This document shows, in pieces, positions 40,339 through 41,653 of a stretch of DNA of 41,653 nt. The DNA lies in the NCBI GenBank assembly GCA_018657645.1, contig JABHWT010000074.1:1-41653 (forward strand). Reading direction: 5' to 3'. The position numbers and the translations under genes were made by a program. This DNA is from Halieaceae bacterium. Lineage in GTDB: Bacteria; Pseudomonadota; Gammaproteobacteria; Pseudomonadales; Halieaceae. The notes below the pieces were generated by a model. The model was not told where the DNA came from. It searched no databases and saw nothing but the letters and a program-made list of their open reading frames with translations. Every line of letters starts with the position of its first letter. Position 1 is the stretch's first letter.

Positions 40339-41504
40339 ATTTTGAAGAGAGCGAACAGATCACCATGCTGCGCGAGTCTCTGCGCCGGTTTCTGGATAAG
40401 GAACTGTCCCGCGAAGAGGCCAGGCAGTTTGACCAGACAATGGAGTTCCCTCGGGAGAAATTCAGGAAGCTGTGCGAACTGGGGGTGACAGGGCTGACCA
40501 CGCCTGAGGAATATGGCGGCATGGGTGTGGATATTCTAGCGGCCATCGTCACCATCGAGGAACTTGCCCAACGAGGCACTTCACTGGCGGGACCTTTTAT
40601 TCACTGCGCATTTTATGGTGCGATGAATATCCTGGAGAACGGCAATGAGCAGCAGAAACAGGAACTGTTGCCCAGGCTCGCCAACGGCGAAATCCTTTTT
40701 GCCTATGGCTTGAGTGAGCCCGACGTGGGTGGAGATCTTGCCTCCGTGGGTGTGACGGCGGCCCTGAGTGAAGATGGCAAAACGGTAACGATCAACGGCA
40801 CCAAGCGGTGGTGTACCGGTGCGCATATTGCGGACTATATCTATACTTTGGTGCGAAGCGGTCCAAAGGAAGATCGCTACAAAAACCTGTCGCTGGTATT
40901 GGTACCTTTGAAGTCAGCGGGGCTGAGCATTGTCGATATCGATCATACCGGCCTCAGGTACACCGAGACCACCGATGTGATATTTGAAGGCGTCTCTGTA
41001 CCGGTGGAAAATATTGTTGGCGGCATGGCGTGCTGGAACCGGGGTTGGAAAATGTTGGCAGGCCCATCGCTGGATGTGGAAAAACTGGAGATCACTGCTG
41101 TCGCCTTCGGTATCACCTGTGCTGCTGTAGAGGATGCCTGGCAGTACGCTCAGGAGCGCAAGCAGTTTGGTAGCCGTATCTGCGGACACCAATCAGTGCG
41201 GCATGCCCTGGTGGATGCCAGAACCAAGCTGGAAGCTTGCCGATACATGCTGTATCACGCAGCCTGGCTTGCGACCGAGGGGCGGGACTGCAGTGTGGAG
41301 AGTTCCATGGCCAAGTTATTCGTCGCTGATACAGCGGTGGAAATTGTACTCAGTTGCCAGCGCGTGATGGGTGCCTATGGTTATGCGCGTGAGTACGACA
41401 TGGAACGCTATGTACGCGATATTTTGTGCATGCCCATGGTAGGAGGGTCTTCTAATATGCAGCGTAACAATATTGCCAATCGGCTGCGCCTGCCCACCAA
41501 GTGA
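40335..41504 (+). CDS. Acyl-CoA dehydrogenase
   Basis: A 389-residue FAD enzyme with a GTG start in a GTGA overlap with the thiolase stop. The FAD/substrate loop is AYGLSEPDVGGDLASV, then INGTKRWCTGAHIADYIYTL. The MCAD-type catalytic Glu (YEGT) is absent: the aligned segment reads MVGGSSNMQRNNIA. A Glu is present at residue 249 (LDVEKLEITAV), the position isovaleryl-CoA dehydrogenase uses. The enzyme may therefore be an IVD/LCAD-type single-chain dehydrogenase or a steroid-type ACAD subunit. It closes the DUF35/thiolase operon. The right flank is followed by a tRNA on the other strand. Confidence 0.92.
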   Translation: MNFEESEQITMLRESLRRFLDKELSREEARQFDQTMEFPREKFRKLCELGVTGLTTPEEYGGMGVDILAAIVTIEELAQRGTSLAGPFIHCAFYGAMNILENGNEQQKQELLPRLANGEILFAYGLSEPDVGGDLASVGVTAALSEDGKTVTINGTKRWCTGAHIADYIYTLVRSGPKEDRYKNLSLVLVPLKSAGLSIVDIDHTGLRYTETTDVIFEGVSVPVENIVGGMACWNRGWKMLAGPSLDVEKLEITAVAFGITCAAVEDAWQYAQERKQFGSRICGHQSVRHALVDARTKLEACRYMLYHAAWLATEGRDCSVESSMAKLFVADTAVEIVLSCQRVMGAYGYAREYDMERYVRDILCMPMVGGSSNMQRNNIANRLRLPTK

Positions 41505-41582
41505 GGGCTGTTCAGCTGCCCCTTACCAGTTCCATTCGGTATAAGGTGCACCCCATGTGTCGAGTATGCACCCATAGAAATA

Positions 41583-41653
41583 TGGTAGCTACGGGTGGAC
41601 TTGAACCACCGACCCCAGCATTATGAATGCTGTGCTCTAACCAGCTGAGCTAC
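41583..41653 (-). tRNA. tRNA-Met (CAU), 5' end outside window
   Basis: The reverse complement gives the D-arm GCTCAGCTGGTTAGAGC, the anticodon stem CAGCA/TGCTG around the loop TTCATAA (anticodon CAU), the T-arm GGTGG-TTCAAGT-CCACC and an encoded CCA end. It closely follows elongator tRNA-Met. Ile2 tRNA also has CAU, but its acceptor and D-stem differ. The first six acceptor bases are beyond the right edge. Confidence 0.9.

Noticed and set aside
41505-41582. Terminator after the acyl-CoA dehydrogenase
   Set aside because: GGGC/GCCC near 41507 is too short and lacks a T-run.

Overview
The window looks like the chromosome of a heterotrophic gammaproteobacterium, most plausibly a marine Cellvibrionales-type lineage (Spongiibacteraceae/Halieaceae-like). 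This is inferred from moderate GC, TonB-dependent uptake, many short-chain dehydrogenases and CoA-thioester enzymes, PQQ and cytochrome c electron transfer, and Tat and lipoprotein export signals. No single marker proves the placement. There is no prophage, CRISPR array, secretion system or intact transposon. About 33 genes are well supported, plus a tRNA-Met cut by the right edge.

Layout. 0.1-5.5 kb: an exported amidohydrolase, divergent from an acyl-CoA synthetase; then an MFS carrier and a small lipoprotein cytochrome c. 5.9-7.6 kb: a PBP7-type peptidoglycan endopeptidase converging on an outer-membrane barrel protein. 7.6-12.8 kb: three SDRs, an old-yellow-enzyme/dienoyl-CoA-reductase-like protein and a small unknown protein, probably for reduction and oxidation of acyl or alicyclic intermediates. 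13.0-16.7 kb: a secreted protein with about nineteen 17-residue repeats and an S74-type C-terminus, a PQQ sugar dehydrogenase fused to cytochrome c, and a converging lipoprotein cytochrome c. 17.1-20.0 kb: cysteine synthase, a TetR regulator and an enoyl-CoA hydratase. 20.1-24.9 kb: a leftward run of GH2 glycosidase, Tat-exported amidase, MadL and MadM (malonate:cation symporter). 25.0-29.3 kb: an acetoacetate-decarboxylase-like protein, an XRE regulator with an Asp/Glu racemase, a four-CBS protein with a Cys-rich tail, and a secreted unknown. 29.4-37.0 kb: a molybdopterin oxidoreductase, then an amidohydrolase/metallo-beta-lactamase pair overlapping by ATGA and divergent from a TonB-dependent receptor. 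37.1-38.5 kb: an AT-rich islet with two overlapping small ORFs, a YpeA-like acetyltransferase and a possible decayed transposase. 38.7-41.5 kb: a compact DUF35 / thiolase / acyl-CoA dehydrogenase operon typical of unusual side-chain or steroid-like beta-oxidation.

The genes read as a catabolic neighbourhood. Exported hydrolases (two amidohydrolases, an amidase, an MBL enzyme) release small acids. Carriers (TonB receptor, MFS, MadLM) import them. CoA ligase, SDRs, flavoenzymes, hydratase, thiolase and ACAD degrade them. The points most worth a second look are the amidase-MadLM unit, the four-CBS protein with a Cys-rich tail, the 17-residue repeat protein, and the altered catalytic residues in the thiolase and acyl-CoA dehydrogenase.
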